Part shown: positions 18,018 through 27,430 of the stretch, piece by piece
Numbering within the stretch: the first letter of the stretch is position 1
How the letters are laid out: the number at the start of each line of letters is the position of its first letter
From: Ruminococcus sp. AF46-10NS
GTDB taxonomy: Bacteria > Bacillota > Clostridia > Lachnospirales > Lachnospiraceae
DNA: 64,000 nucleotides
Assembly: GCF_003474435.1 (NCBI RefSeq)
Contig: NZ_QRNF01000004.1
Location: forward strand, 78,926 to 142,925
Reading direction: 5' to 3'
Notes under the pieces: generated by a model
Told to the model about the DNA's origin: nothing
Databases searched by the model: none
The model's input: the letters and a program-made list of their open reading frames with translations, nothing else
Made by a program: the position numbers and the translations under genes

Positions 18018-20710
18018 TTATATGTTCAGGTCCTGTTTTTCAGGCTGTTCCGATTTGATAAGCATATCAGATGATGTTGGCTCTGATTTCTTTTTCATGG
18101 GGAATTTCAGGCATACTTTAAAAAGGTCTCCGTCCAGATAAAGCTCAAATTTTCCTCCCTGAAGCTCAGTAAGGCTCTGGGCAATGGAAAGGCCGAGTCC
18201 GCTTCCTTCGGTATTTCTGGCGACATCGCCGCGGATGAAACGTTCGGTCAGTTCTTCAGCAGGAATGTTTAATGGCTGTGCAGAAATATTTTTCAGCGTG
18301 AAGATAACCATATTGTTTTGAAGAAGTACCTCCGCATAGACACGGGTGTTTTCCATGGCATATTTCAGAATATTACCAAAAAGATTTTCAAGGATGCGCC
18401 ACATTCTCCGTCCGTCTGCATAAATTATGGCAGGAGAGTCCGGGAAATGGGTCATCAGCATCAGATGATGTTCCGAAAAACGTTCTTCGAATTCGCCCAT
18501 TACCTGATAAAGCATCTCTATAAAATCCAGATCAGCCATTTCAAGGGAAAGGTTGCCGGTGCTTGCTTTGGAAGCTTCTACAACATCCTCAGTCAGACTT
18601 TTCAGGCGATGTGCCTTGGAATCCAGAATTTCAAGATAATTGAGAACTTCCGGATCAGTGAAATTTTTTCTTTTCAGAAGATCCACATAATTGATGATGG
18701 AAGTCAGCGGCGTTTTCAGGTCGTGGGAAACATTGGTGATCAGCTCTGTTTTCATACGCTCATCTTTGAGGCTTTTTTCCACGGCTGCATCGAGACCTTT
18801 GCCGATACGATTGATATATCGGGCCATTTCTTTCTGATCACCGCGAAGATTTTCTTCCGGAATCTTGTAGGAAAGTTCGCCGTCCGTGATCCGTTTCAGT
18901 CCGTCAAGGAGAAGTTCCCGTCCAAGTGCAACTTTGTACATCCAGAAGAAAGCTCCCAGATCCAGTGCGAAAAGCAGAAAAAATATCAGAAACCATCCAT
19001 CAGATGCAGGAATCATGACACTGAGGAAAAATTCAAGAAAAAGAAATACTCCAAGCCCCAGTACCATGCGGATCCTGCTGATCGTATTTCTGGAAAAAAA
19101 CAGGATCAGATCACCGGTTTTATGAAAGCCCAGTCCAAGAAAATGCAGGCATTTTCGTAAGAAACTGTTTTTCCAGAGAGTGCGGGCCTTGATACGCCGT
19201 ACCAGACTTAAGTAACCGATCCAGAACAGGCAGGAGATCAGGAAAACAATCAGGCCTGCAATGATGGCGGAGACAATTTCGTTATATGTGCTGTACAGGA
19301 GATTCATTCCTGTGATGAATACACCAAGAGCCGGAATACATACAAGTCCTGCTGCTATTTCCGTATAGATTTTGTCAAAAGCGTTCAGGTGTGTTTCTGA
19401 ACTGCCGTCAGCAGAACCTTTTCTGCCGGTATGGACAGTAAGCCAGATGAAATCTATGAGAAAGAGCAGGACACTAAATATACAAACTACAGCTGCCGGG
19501 ATAAAAGCTGTCCGGCAATACCGGAAATTTTGCTGTGCAGTCCGGATGGAATCATCTACAGGAAGGCTGGTATCGTCGATCCAGGCCAGGAAACTGCAAT
19601 TATCATCATATGTGGAGGTTCTGAGAAGGCTTATCCATTCGGCAACAGAATGACTTGCATTATCGGAAATATTCAGATTTGTAAGACCGTTCTGTGCATC
19701 TTTTTCGTTTGCAGCAGTGTCATTGACATTGAGCTGAACATATGGTTTCTTGTTGGAAAAACCGGAAATTCCGGTCAGGTCGGACGAATATGCTGCATCT
19801 GTATTTGTATAAATTTCTTTGGTGGTGTTATTGGTATAGGCATAACGAATGTTGGATTTATTGCTGCTGTACGAATCTAATGTCTGGGAAGATGATGTCC
19901 AGTCGGAAAAAAGCTCCCGCACATTATCCAGCTGTTCCAAAGCATCGGTGAGAGTACCTTTAAAATTCCGGGTTTTTGCTGAGGTTGAATTCATATAGTC
20001 AAGGAGCTGTCATAGCCTTCAGGGGCACAGTGAATCTCAAAAACCGGAGTAAGTGCATTTGCAACATCTGTGTAGACTATATTTCCGTTTTTATCTGTGA
20101 TATTTTTCAGAGGCTCCTGTGATGCAATGCCGTAATCAGCGTATTCTGATTTCAGGGAGGAAAGAATTCGGTCTGTCCACTCGTCCTGGGAGATTTCCTC
20201 AGCTTTCAGAGCCCCGGAAGCTGCATTTAATTGCAGAGAGCCGGTATTCAGGGCTTTTACAAAATCTGAGTAGTACATATATTTGGTCTCTTTTTCCGGT
20301 GTGGTAAGACTCAGAACGATCCAGTCATCACTGTAATGAATATCCTGTAAGCTCCACTCCCTGAGCTCTTTGAAAGAATAGGCGAGACCGGAGGTGTTTT
20401 TAAAGGTGAGCGTATCCCCGTTATAAAGTTCGCCGAGGTCGATACAGGCGTTTTCGTTTGTTGTATTCAGAATTTCCTGTGCAGAGATACCACACAAAAT
20501 ATCAGAAGCTTTTGAATAAAAATCATCATAAAATGTTGAAGACTGGAAATAATCTTTTGTTTTCAGGTCATTGAGGGAGCCCATGTGGATTCCTGCCTGA
20601 ATCGTCAGTATGCCTGAAAAGACTATGATCAGTGGTAGGAAAAGACCAAGAATAAGTGCGAGAACGCGCGAAAAAGAGCTGCTGTGCTTTGTATGTTCAG
20701 GTGTGTTCAT
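18018..20710 (-). CDS. sensor histidine kinase, frameshifted near its middle
   Basis: Membrane kinase of about 897 residues if repaired. The N-terminal piece (20710 to 19991) has one membrane segment and an extracytoplasmic domain. The second frame (from 19994) continues that domain, followed by several membrane segments, a HAMP-like linker (LKRITDGELSYKIPEENL), the H box NVSHDLKTPLTSI near residue 658 and the ATPase boxes (GSGLGLSIAQ near 860). A missing base at 20000/20001 separates them: YDSSLTI-stop against YDSSLDYMNSTSA. As read, the first piece is only a sensor stub. The second could start at ATG 19994 without its first membrane segment. Partner of the regulator upstream. Signal unknown. 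Confidence 0.87.
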
Positions 20711-20753
20711 AATACCCCTTTCTGAAGTATAAAGCCTTCATGTGCCGGCGAAC

Positions 20754-21455
20754 CTACCGGCTAAGTTTTTCAATTTTGTAGCCTAAGCCCCAGACAACTT
20801 TCAGATAATGTGGTTCCCTGGGATTGATCTCGATCTTTTCACGAATGTGTCGGACATGGACGGCAACGGTGTTGTCTGCAGCCAGGGCGTTTTCATTCCA
20901 GATGCTCTCATAGATCTGAGTGGTGGAAAAAACGCGTCCCTGGTTTTTCATGAGGAGAAGGAGAATGTTGTATTCAATAGGTGTCAGGCGTACCGGTTCG
21001 CCGTCTACCAGGATCTCTTTTTTGTCGTCGTTTACTGTGAGACCTCCTGTTGTGTAGATATGCTCCGATGGAGCCGGTGCTGCAGCACCAAGCTGTGTGT
21101 AGCGCCGCAGCTGGGATTTCACTCTGGCGATGAGTTCCAGAGGATTGAATGGTTTTGTGATATAGTCGTCTGCACCGATGTTGAGTCCGAGGATCTTGTC
21201 GGTATCTTCGGATTTTGCAGACAGGATGATGATCGGAAGCGGATTGCTCTCACGGATTTTTACAGTTGCCCGGATGCCGTCAAGCCGGGGCATCATGATG
21301 TCGATAATAAGAAGATCTATCATTTCCGTGTTCAGAATATCCAGTGCCTCCTGGCCGTCATAGGCTTTCAGAATGTGATAGCCTTCCTGTGTGAGATAGA
21401 TTTCGATTGCTTCCACGATGGCTTTATCGTCATCGCAAACAAGTATATTAGCCAC
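20754..21455 (-). CDS. OmpR/PhoB-family response regulator
   Basis: 233 residues. The receiver domain has the acidic pocket CDDD, phosphoacceptor Asp52 in LLIIDIMMP, and the Lys of YITKPFNPLEL. The C-terminal winged helix includes VRLTPIEYNILLLLMKNQGRVFSTTQIYE and VAVHVRHIREKIE. It precedes the histidine kinase by 43 bases on the same strand, so the two form a two-component system. A palindrome AAATCTTAAGATTT lies in the leader and may be its own binding site. Confidence 0.95.
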   Translation of the reverse strand: MANILVCDDDKAIVEAIEIYLTQEGYHILKAYDGQEALDILNTEMIDLLIIDIMMPRLDGIRATVKIRESNPLPIIILSAKSEDTDKILGLNIGADDYITKPFNPLELIARVKSQLRRYTQLGAAAPAPSEHIYTTGGLTVNDDKKEILVDGEPVRLTPIEYNILLLLMKNQGRVFSTTQIYESIWNENALAADNTVAVHVRHIREKIEINPREPHYLKVVWGLGYKIEKLSR

Positions 21456-21515
21456 TTTTTTGTACCTCCCTGATGATGTTAGAATAGCAGCGCCAAATTA
21501 AGACGAAAGGGGTAA

Positions 21516-21529
21516 AAATCTTAAGATTT
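21516..21529. promoter_or_regulatory. palindrome in the response-regulator leader
   Basis: Perfect 14-base palindrome AAATCTTAAGATTT between promoter and gene. A possible autoregulatory operator. Confidence 0.35.
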
Positions 21530-21562
21530 CATGAAATTCCGATAATTTCCGTGAATACTGTT

Positions 21563-21591
21563 ATTGTACTATAATGGGAATGGAGTGTAAA
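21563..21591 (-). promoter_or_regulatory. promoter for the two-component operon
   Basis: On the minus strand TTTACA and TACAAT are separated by 17 bases. Confidence 0.55.
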
Positions 21592-21768
21592 TAAGGGGAT
21601 ATTGTTCACTGGCCATATTTTGCGGGGCATTTTGGGGATGATTGTGAAGTATGCTGTTGGCCATGGAGGGAACAGTAATGAAATAGATTTTGATCACTTG
21701 AGAATACCGGAAGCAGTGTGATAAACTATAGAAAAATTGTGTTGATATAGTAAACAGGAGATATTAAA

Positions 21769-22752
21769 TTGACTTTGGATAACAGAAAAATAACAAAAGA
21801 ATTAACAAATAAAATAAAAACAACGTCCATAAAAAATTCAGCAGCGAGCTTGTCTGCCTGCACCCTCTGTCCAAGAAACTGCAAAGCAGACAGAAACAGT
21901 GGGAAAACAGGTTTCTGTGGTGTGGACAGTACAATTTATCTTGCAAGAGCAGCCCTTCATATGTGGGAAGAACCCTGCATTTCAGGAAAAAAAGGTTCCG
22001 GTGCGGTTTTCTTCTCAGGATGTGGACTTCGGTGCTGTTTCTGCCAGAATCATGATATTGCCATTGGAAGCAGAGGACTTCCGGTAACAGTGGAGCGGCT
22101 GAGTGAGATATTTCTGGAACTGAAGGAAAAAGGTGCTGCCAATATCAATCTTGTAACAGGTACACATTATGTACCGCAGATCATACAGGCTCTTGACATG
22201 GCCGGAGAGAAAGGAATGGATCTGCCGGTAGTATATAATTCCAGCGGATATGAAAAGATTGAGACATTAGAACTTCTGGAAGGGTATGTGGATGTATATC
22301 TTCCTGACATGAAATATATGGAATCAGAGCTTGCGCAAAAGTTCTCCCATGCGGCCGATTACCCGGAAACAGCGAAAGCAGCTATTGGGGAAATGGTGCG
22401 TCAGACTGGTAAATGTGAATTCGGTGAGGATGGCTATATCCGAAAGGGAACCATAGTCCGCCATCTGATTCTGCCGGGACATACAAGAAATTCCGTAAAA
22501 GTACTGAAATATCTTCACGAAACTTATGGTGACAATATTTATATCAGCATCATGAATCAGTACACACCAGTCCGTATATTCGATACCTGTAAGGAATTAA
22601 ACAGAAAGGTTACAAAAAGGGAATACGAAAAAGTTCTGGATGCTGCAGTAGATATGGGAATAAAAAACGGATTCATCCAGGAAGGAGAAACAGCTTCGGA
22701 AAGTTTTATTCCTGATTTCGATTACGAGGGAGTAGAAAAAAATATCCCATAA
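21769..22752 (+). CDS. PflX-type radical SAM protein
   Basis: 327 residues, TTG start behind AGGAG. An N-terminal Cys set (CTLCPRNCKADR, GFCG) precedes the radical SAM cluster motif CGLRCCFC (CxxxCxxC, near residues 85-92) that binds [4Fe-4S] and SAM. Later blocks are NLVTGTHYVPQI, VYNSSGYEKIETLELL and DVYLPDMKY. This is the COG1313 group, annotated as pyruvate-formate-lyase-activating-like, with substrate unproven. No glycyl radical enzyme is adjacent, so the target is unknown. A terminator shared with trkH follows. Confidence 0.85.
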   Translation: MTLDNRKITKELTNKIKTTSIKNSAASLSACTLCPRNCKADRNSGKTGFCGVDSTIYLARAALHMWEEPCISGKKGSGAVFFSGCGLRCCFCQNHDIAIGSRGLPVTVERLSEIFLELKEKGAANINLVTGTHYVPQIIQALDMAGEKGMDLPVVYNSSGYEKIETLELLEGYVDVYLPDMKYMESELAQKFSHAADYPETAKAAIGEMVRQTGKCEFGEDGYIRKGTIVRHLILPGHTRNSVKVLKYLHETYGDNIYISIMNQYTPVRIFDTCKELNRKVTKREYEKVLDAAVDMGIKNGFIQEGETASESFIPDFDYEGVEKNIP

Positions 22753-22762
22753 ATGGAAGGAG

Positions 22763-22834
22763 GCCGGTACTTTCGTACCGGCGCGTATGAAAAAGAAAAA
22801 TATTTATAGAAAGCTCATCGCCTTCTATGGCTAA
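22763..22834 (+). other. hairpin followed by a possible 15-residue peptide
   Basis: AAGGAGG (22757-22763) is followed by a perfect 8-bp hairpin GCCGGTAC-TTTC-GTACCGGC (22763-22782) and then ATG at 22787 opening a 15-codon frame (MKKKNIYRKLIAFYG, stop 22832-22834). The coding call is speculative. The hairpin itself is certain. No T tract follows it. Confidence 0.25.
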
Positions 22835-22940
22835 TAATATACAGGATAAATGTGAAGAAAATGTGAATATCATTTGAAAAAAATGTGAAAAAGTGCGATT
22901 TATGACGCAAAACATACAGAATATGACGCTGAAAGATAAA

Positions 22941-22986
22941 AGCCATGTAAAACAGAGAATTTTAAACTCTGTTTTACATGGCTTTT
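22941..22986. terminator. bidirectional terminator between PflX-like gene and trkH
   Basis: AGCCATGTAAAACAGAG and CTCTGTTTTACATGGCT form a perfect 17-bp stem, followed by TTTT. Confidence 0.92.
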
Positions 22987-22991
22987 CACTA

Positions 22992-24431
22992 TCAGAATTT
23001 CTTCCATGTTTCCCGAAGGAAAAGGATTAAAATGGGGAACAGCTCCAGTCGTCCTGCAAGCATGTCAAAAGAAAGTACAAGTTTGGAAAGCGGAGAAAAA
23101 ATCCCGAAGTTTCCGGTAGGGCCGATCAGGGAAAGACCAGGACCTACGTTATTCAATGTTGTTGCAACTGCTGTAAAGTTGGTCACAAGGTCAAACTCAT
23201 CAAAACTGATGATAAAAATGGACACGGCCATAAGCATGAGATATACGATCATATAAATGTTGGTAGCACGCATAACTTCATGGGAAACTGCCTTGCCGTC
23301 CATCTTGATCTTTTTTACTGCATTGGGGTGCAGATAAAGATGCAGTTCTTTGCGAACGGATTTTGCAAGAAGCAGAAGACGGGAGATCTTGATTCCGCCA
23401 CCTGTACTGCCTGCACATGCTCCGCAGAATGTAAGCAGCACCAGGATCGTCCTTGATACCGCGGGCCACTGGTTATAATCCGTGGTAGCATAACCGGTAG
23501 TAGTGATAATGGAACCCACCTGGAAAAAGCTCTGTTGAAGTGCTTCCCATACATTGTTGAACAGATGACGCACATTGAAAGTGATCATCAGTGCGGAAGC
23601 GATGATAACAATAAAATAACAGCGAACTTCTTCAGATTTCAGTGCCTGTGAAAACTTTTTTGTAAGGAGCAGGAAGTAGACATTGAAGTTAACTCCGAAC
23701 AGGATCATAAATACTGTGATCACGATCTGTATATATAAGCTGTAGCTTCCCATACTGTCTGGTTTGATGCCAAAGCCGCCGGTTCCGGCAGTACCAAAGG
23801 CTGCACAGAGACTGTCATAAAGAGGTATGCCACCAAGAAGCAGAAGTATGATCAGAACAACAGTCAGGGCAATGTAAATCTTGTAGAGAATTTTTGCAGT
23901 CGCCTGAACTTTCGGCAGCAACTTACCTACAGAAGGACCTGGGCTCTCTGCTTTCATAAGGTTCATGTGATAACCGCCTGCCAGCGGCAACAGTGTCAGG
24001 ATAAATACCAGAACTCCCATACCACCGATCCAGTGGGAAAAACACCTCCAGATATTAATACAGTAAGGCATCTGTGAAGGATCGGAGAGAATACTGGAAC
24101 CGGTCGTGGTAAATCCGGAAACAATCTCAAAAAAAGCATCAATAGGGTTGGGTATAGCTTTGCTGAGCACAAAAGGCACAGCACCTACAATACTGAGGAC
24201 GATCCAGCTGAGTGCTGTTGTCACAAGACCCTCACGTGCATAAAAAGCTTTTTTTGTGGGTTTGCGGCTGACCAGTGGAACGCCGACAGCCAAGCATGCC
24301 AGTATTGTGATCAGAAAAGCAATGCCGGCTTTTTCACGGTAGATCAGAGCTGTGATTCCGGGAACCAGCATACATACAGCTTCTACGTTCATGATCCATC
24401 CCAGTATATAAACAATAATCGAATAATTCAT
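22992..24431 (-). CDS. trkH: TrkH-family potassium uptake channel subunit
   Basis: 479-residue polytopic protein forming the K+ pore across the cytoplasmic membrane. Pore-loop signatures include SGFTTTGSSIL, FGTAGTGGFGIKP, ITTTGYATTDY and ATTLNNVGPGL, each ending in the selectivity Gly. FCGACAGSTGGGIKISR lies in the intracellular gate region. It lies 15 bases after trkA on the same strand, so the pair is an operon. c-di-AMP commonly controls such systems, and gdpP is also in this window. Confidence 0.95.
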   Translation of the reverse strand: MNYSIIVYILGWIMNVEAVCMLVPGITALIYREKAGIAFLITILACLAVGVPLVSRKPTKKAFYAREGLVTTALSWIVLSIVGAVPFVLSKAIPNPIDAFFEIVSGFTTTGSSILSDPSQMPYCINIWRCFSHWIGGMGVLVFILTLLPLAGGYHMNLMKAESPGPSVGKLLPKVQATAKILYKIYIALTVVLIILLLLGGIPLYDSLCAAFGTAGTGGFGIKPDSMGSYSLYIQIVITVFMILFGVNFNVYFLLLTKKFSQALKSEEVRCYFIVIIASALMITFNVRHLFNNVWEALQQSFFQVGSIITTTGYATTDYNQWPAVSRTILVLLTFCGACAGSTGGGIKISRLLLLAKSVRKELHLYLHPNAVKKIKMDGKAVSHEVMRATNIYMIVYLMLMAVSIFIISFDEFDLVTNFTAVATTLNNVGPGLSLIGPTGNFGIFSPLSKLVLSFDMLAGRLELFPILILFLRETWKKF

Positions 24432-24446
24432 TTTTCGGTACCTTTT

Positions 24447-25802
24447 CTATGCAAGAATGTCTGTGATGTCACGGAGGCCTTTGTGTGTAGTAACAATGAT
24501 AACAGTGTCACCGACCTGAATGGTATCCTGACCACGGGGGATGCGGATATGGCCGTTACGGTTAAGGCAGCCGACCAGAAGATTTTTGCGGAGATTCAGG
24601 TCTGCAAGAGGAATATCTGTCACCTGGGATTCTTCGCGAATGGCGAATTCCAGGGCTTCTGCGTTGCCGTCCAGTATATGATAAAGAGTTTCCACATTGC
24701 TTCCGATACTGTTTTGTGCGGCACGGACATACTGCAGGATATAATCAGCGGTGATGTTCTTGGGATAAATAATGCTTCCGATATCAAGCGTATCAATGAC
24801 ATCATCGAATTCCAGACGGTTGACCTTGGCAATCAGTTTGGCATCGGAGATACTTTTGGCAAAAAGGGCAAGGAAAACATTCTCCTCATCCAGATTGGTA
24901 AGGGTAACAAAAGATTCGGATTCTGTAAGTCCTTCTTCAAGAAGAAGAGAACGGTTCGTTCCGTCACCGTTGATAATGGTTGCATCAGGAAGCAGCTCGC
25001 TTAAATGCTCACAGCGTTCTTTGTTCTGCTCGATGATCTTGACACTGATCTTCATGTCAAGAAGAGCGCGGGCAAGATAAAAGGAAATGGTTCCACCACC
25101 TACGATGATGCAGTTCTTGACCTGATTGGTCTTAAGTCCGATCTTGCGGAAAAAGCTTGCTGCATTCAGCGGGGAAGCCAGGATGGAAACCATATCACCG
25201 TTGTGGATGATGTGATCACCGCCGGGAATGGATACATTGTCAGGACTCTCGATAGCGCAGACAAGGATATCGCTGCGGAAAGTGTCAGAGACCTGGGATA
25301 CGCTCATTCCGTCCAGTTTAAATTCCGGAAGAACTTTGAATTTAAGAAGTTCTACACGGCCACGTGCAAAGGTATCGATCTTGATTGCTGATGGAAAACG
25401 GAGAAGTCGTGAGATTTCCTGTGCAGCGGCAAGCTCCGGGTTAATGATCATGGTAACGCCAAGACGTTCTTTGATGAAGCCGATTTCTTTTCCATAAATT
25501 GGGTTTCGGACACGGGCGATAGTCTGACAGTGGTTGGCCTTCTGTGCAATCAGGCAGCAGAGAAGGTTCAGTTCGTCAGATGCAGTTACTGCGATCAGGA
25601 TGTCCGCAGTGTCAACGCCTGCCTCCATTAAAGTATTGATGCTGGCACCATTACCGACGATTCCCATAGCGTCGATATTTTCACAGAGATCATTGATCTT
25701 ATCGGCGACAATGTCGACCAGAGTAATATCAATATCCTCTGCCTGAAGCTGCTCTGCAAGGTTTCTGCCAACTTTGCCGCAGCCTACAATAATTACCTGC
25801 AT
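24447..25802 (-). CDS. trkA: TrkA potassium-uptake regulatory protein
   Basis: Peripheral gating subunit with two RCK units in 451 residues. The first NAD-binding motif VGCGKVGRNLAEQL lies at the N-terminus, the second VGGGTISFYLARAL near residue 230. Each is followed by a TrkA_C domain (MSVSQVSDTF and IPLADLNLRKNLLVG areas). The ATG at 25802 is preceded by GGAGGAAAT and gives the family start MQVIIVGCGKVG, so the longer frame to 25874 is rejected. Co-transcribed with trkH. Confidence 0.95.
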   Translation of the reverse strand: MQVIIVGCGKVGRNLAEQLQAEDIDITLVDIVADKINDLCENIDAMGIVGNGASINTLMEAGVDTADILIAVTASDELNLLCCLIAQKANHCQTIARVRNPIYGKEIGFIKERLGVTMIINPELAAAQEISRLLRFPSAIKIDTFARGRVELLKFKVLPEFKLDGMSVSQVSDTFRSDILVCAIESPDNVSIPGGDHIIHNGDMVSILASPLNAASFFRKIGLKTNQVKNCIIVGGGTISFYLARALLDMKISVKIIEQNKERCEHLSELLPDATIINGDGTNRSLLLEEGLTESESFVTLTNLDEENVFLALFAKSISDAKLIAKVNRLEFDDVIDTLDIGSIIYPKNITADYILQYVRAAQNSIGSNVETLYHILDGNAEALEFAIREESQVTDIPLADLNLRKNLLVGCLNRNGHIRIPRGQDTIQVGDTVIIVTTHKGLRDITDILA

Positions 25803-25878
25803 AATTTCCTCCTTCAATAGCCGGCTAGGGCTACAATCATAAGTAAAAGTGCCTATCAGTGTAAAAATAGGCAAGGAT

Positions 25879-25907
25879 ATTATAGCACTGTAACCAGGAT
25901 TTTTAAA
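25879..25907 (-). promoter_or_regulatory. promoter for trkA-trkH
   Basis: On the minus strand TTTAAA, 17 bases, then TGC-TATAAT (extended -10). It lies about 75 bases upstream of the trkA ATG. Confidence 0.5.
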
Positions 25908-26062
25908 CAGTAATATTTTCTACTATTTATTGAAAAAAATGATAGAAACATAGAGATTTATGAAGGAAAGAATGTTTTTTGAAAAAGAAGAGGAAGGAGT
26001 TTTCACATGTTGGAAAAAATATCATAAAATATACCGTGATCATGAATGAAAGGAATTCGCTT

Positions 26063-26422
26063 ATGGATCGATTTCAGATGAATCGTTCGGGGGTCAGACC
26101 GTATAATTATACATGCGGAATGAACAATACGTCTTTTCCCCGCAATGATCGTTCATCTTCAGATATGCAAAACTGCAGCAGGCAGAACAGCAGCTGCATG
26201 AATAATCAGAAAGATCAGAAAGAAGGCTGCAGCTGCAAAATGCCGGGAATCAAACCGTCTCAGGAAATGTATTCTCATCTGAAGCATCTGGTTCCGGCCA
26301 TGGCTTATGTACCATGCCAGGAGTTTGCACCTACCTTTGAACTTCAAAAGGCTCTTCAGGTCGGAACGATTTTTCCGGAGCTTTGCAAGCCGTTTTGTGG
26401 CAGGAGAGGAGGACGCAGATAA
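26063..26422 (+). CDS. cotJA: spore coat-associated protein CotJA
   Basis: 119 residues from ATG 26063, 8 bases after AAAGGA. Starts at 26042 and 25979 are possible but poorly placed. A Ser/Asn/Cys-rich N-terminal half is longer than in Bacillus. The family core is at the C-terminus: LVPAMAYVPCQEFAPTFELQKALQVGTIFPEL. Made in the mother cell in Bacillus. A CATAAAAT at 26023-26030 may be a sigma-E-like -10. First of three coupled genes (TAATG overlap with cotJB). Confidence 0.85.
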   Translation: MDRFQMNRSGVRPYNYTCGMNNTSFPRNDRSSSDMQNCSRQNSSCMNNQKDQKEGCSCKMPGIKPSQEMYSHLKHLVPAMAYVPCQEFAPTFELQKALQVGTIFPELCKPFCGRRGGRR

Positions 26423-26706
26423 TGGTTGGAAATGGAAATTGTGCTTCAAAAAAAGAACTTCTGCAGTCCATCAATCAGGTAAGCTTTGCTATTAATGACC
26501 TTCTTCTTTTTCTGGATACCCATCCGCGGGAAAAACGGGCGCTGGAATATTTCAGTGAACTCAGTGCCAGAAGAAATGAGCTTCTGAAAAAATATGCAGA
26601 ACTCCATGGGCCTCTGACTGTTGATACAGCAAACGACAGCTGTCTCAGATCCTGGCAGTGGATGGAACAGCCGTTTCCATGGGAACAGGAAGGAGGATGC
26701 AGATAA
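26422..26706 (+). CDS. cotJB: spore coat protein CotJB
   Basis: 94 residues from the ATG overlapping the cotJA stop, behind GGAGAGGAGG. Family features are LLQSINQVSFAINDLLLFLDTHP, ALEYFSELSARRNELLKKYAELHGPLTVD and the ending WQWMEQPFPWE. It acts with CotJA and CotJC in the inner coat of the spore. The reading frame opens earlier, but the overlap start fits the operon. Confidence 0.93.
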   Translation: MVGNGNCASKKELLQSINQVSFAINDLLLFLDTHPREKRALEYFSELSARRNELLKKYAELHGPLTVDTANDSCLRSWQWMEQPFPWEQEGGCR

Positions 26707-26709
26707 GTT

Positions 26710-27333
26710 ATGTGGAATTATGAAAAAAGACTTCAGTATCCTGTAAACATTAAAACTCCGAACGCAAAGCTGGCCCAGTTTATCATGAGCCAATACGGCG
26801 GGCCGGATGGCGAAATAGGAGCTTCCATGCGTTATCTTTCCCAGCGTTTTACTGCTCCGAACCGGATGGCAGCAGCAGTTCTTAATGATGTTGCGACAGA
26901 AGAACTGGCGCATCTGGAAATGGTATCCACCATTGTTCATCAGCTGACCAGAAATCTTTCCATGGAAGAGATCGAGAACAGCGGACTTGGACCGTATTAT
27001 ATTGACCATACAGTGGGAGTATGGCCGCAGGCAGCAGGAGGAGTGCCGTTTAATGCCTGTGAATTCCAGAGCAAGGGTGATCCGATCACGGATCTGTTTG
27101 AAGACCTTGCTGCAGAGCAGAAAGCACGCTCCACTTATGATAATATCCTCCGTGTGGTAAGAAATATTCCGGAGGTTGCTGACCCGATCCGTTTCCTTCG
27201 GGCAAGAGAAGTTGTGCATTTCCAGCGTTTTGGTGAGGCACTTCGTTCTGTTCAGGAACAGCTGGATGCAAAAAATTTCTATGCTTTTAATCCTAGCTTT
27301 GATAATCCGTGTAAAGCGTCCTGCGAAGATTGA
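26710..27333 (+). CDS. cotJC: CotJC, manganese-catalase-like spore coat protein
   Basis: 207 residues with the ferritin-like Mn-catalase fold. It starts MWNYEKRLQYPVNIKTPNAKLAQFIMSQYGGPDGEI. The dimetal ligands are expected in ATEELAHLEMV (near 63-73) and in EQKARSTYD and REVVHFQRFGEAL (near 165). Lies 3 bases after cotJB. Last gene of the cotJ operon. Probably protects the spore from peroxide or binds Mn, by analogy only. Confidence 0.95.
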   Translation: MWNYEKRLQYPVNIKTPNAKLAQFIMSQYGGPDGEIGASMRYLSQRFTAPNRMAAAVLNDVATEELAHLEMVSTIVHQLTRNLSMEEIENSGLGPYYIDHTVGVWPQAAGGVPFNACEFQSKGDPITDLFEDLAAEQKARSTYDNILRVVRNIPEVADPIRFLRAREVVHFQRFGEALRSVQEQLDAKNFYAFNPSFDNPCKASCED

Positions 27334-27343
27334 TGAGATAAGA

Positions 27344-27392
27344 AAAGCTGCACAGCTGTTTCTGTTATTCCTGAAAACAGCCGTGCAGCTTA
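27344..27392. terminator. bidirectional terminator between cotJC and the activase gene
   Basis: AAGCTGCACAGCTGTTT pairs with AAAACAGCCGTGCAGCTT, with one bulge and A/T flanks. Confidence 0.85.
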
Positions 27393-27430
27393 AATATTTA
27401 AAATTTACAGTTTATGTCTGCTGCGTATTA

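Larger units (their letters stand above)
21456..21768. other. intergenic region between two-component operon and PflX-like gene
   Basis: Contains the minus-strand promoter at 21563-21591, the palindrome at 21516-21529, and a weak plus-strand promoter (TTGAGA 21698-21703, TAAACT 21722-21727). No gene was found in it. Confidence 0.5.

Noticed and set aside
25803..26062. c-di-AMP riboswitch upstream of trkA
   Set aside because: The leader is only about 75 bases with one small hairpin and lacks the length and conserved blocks of that class.
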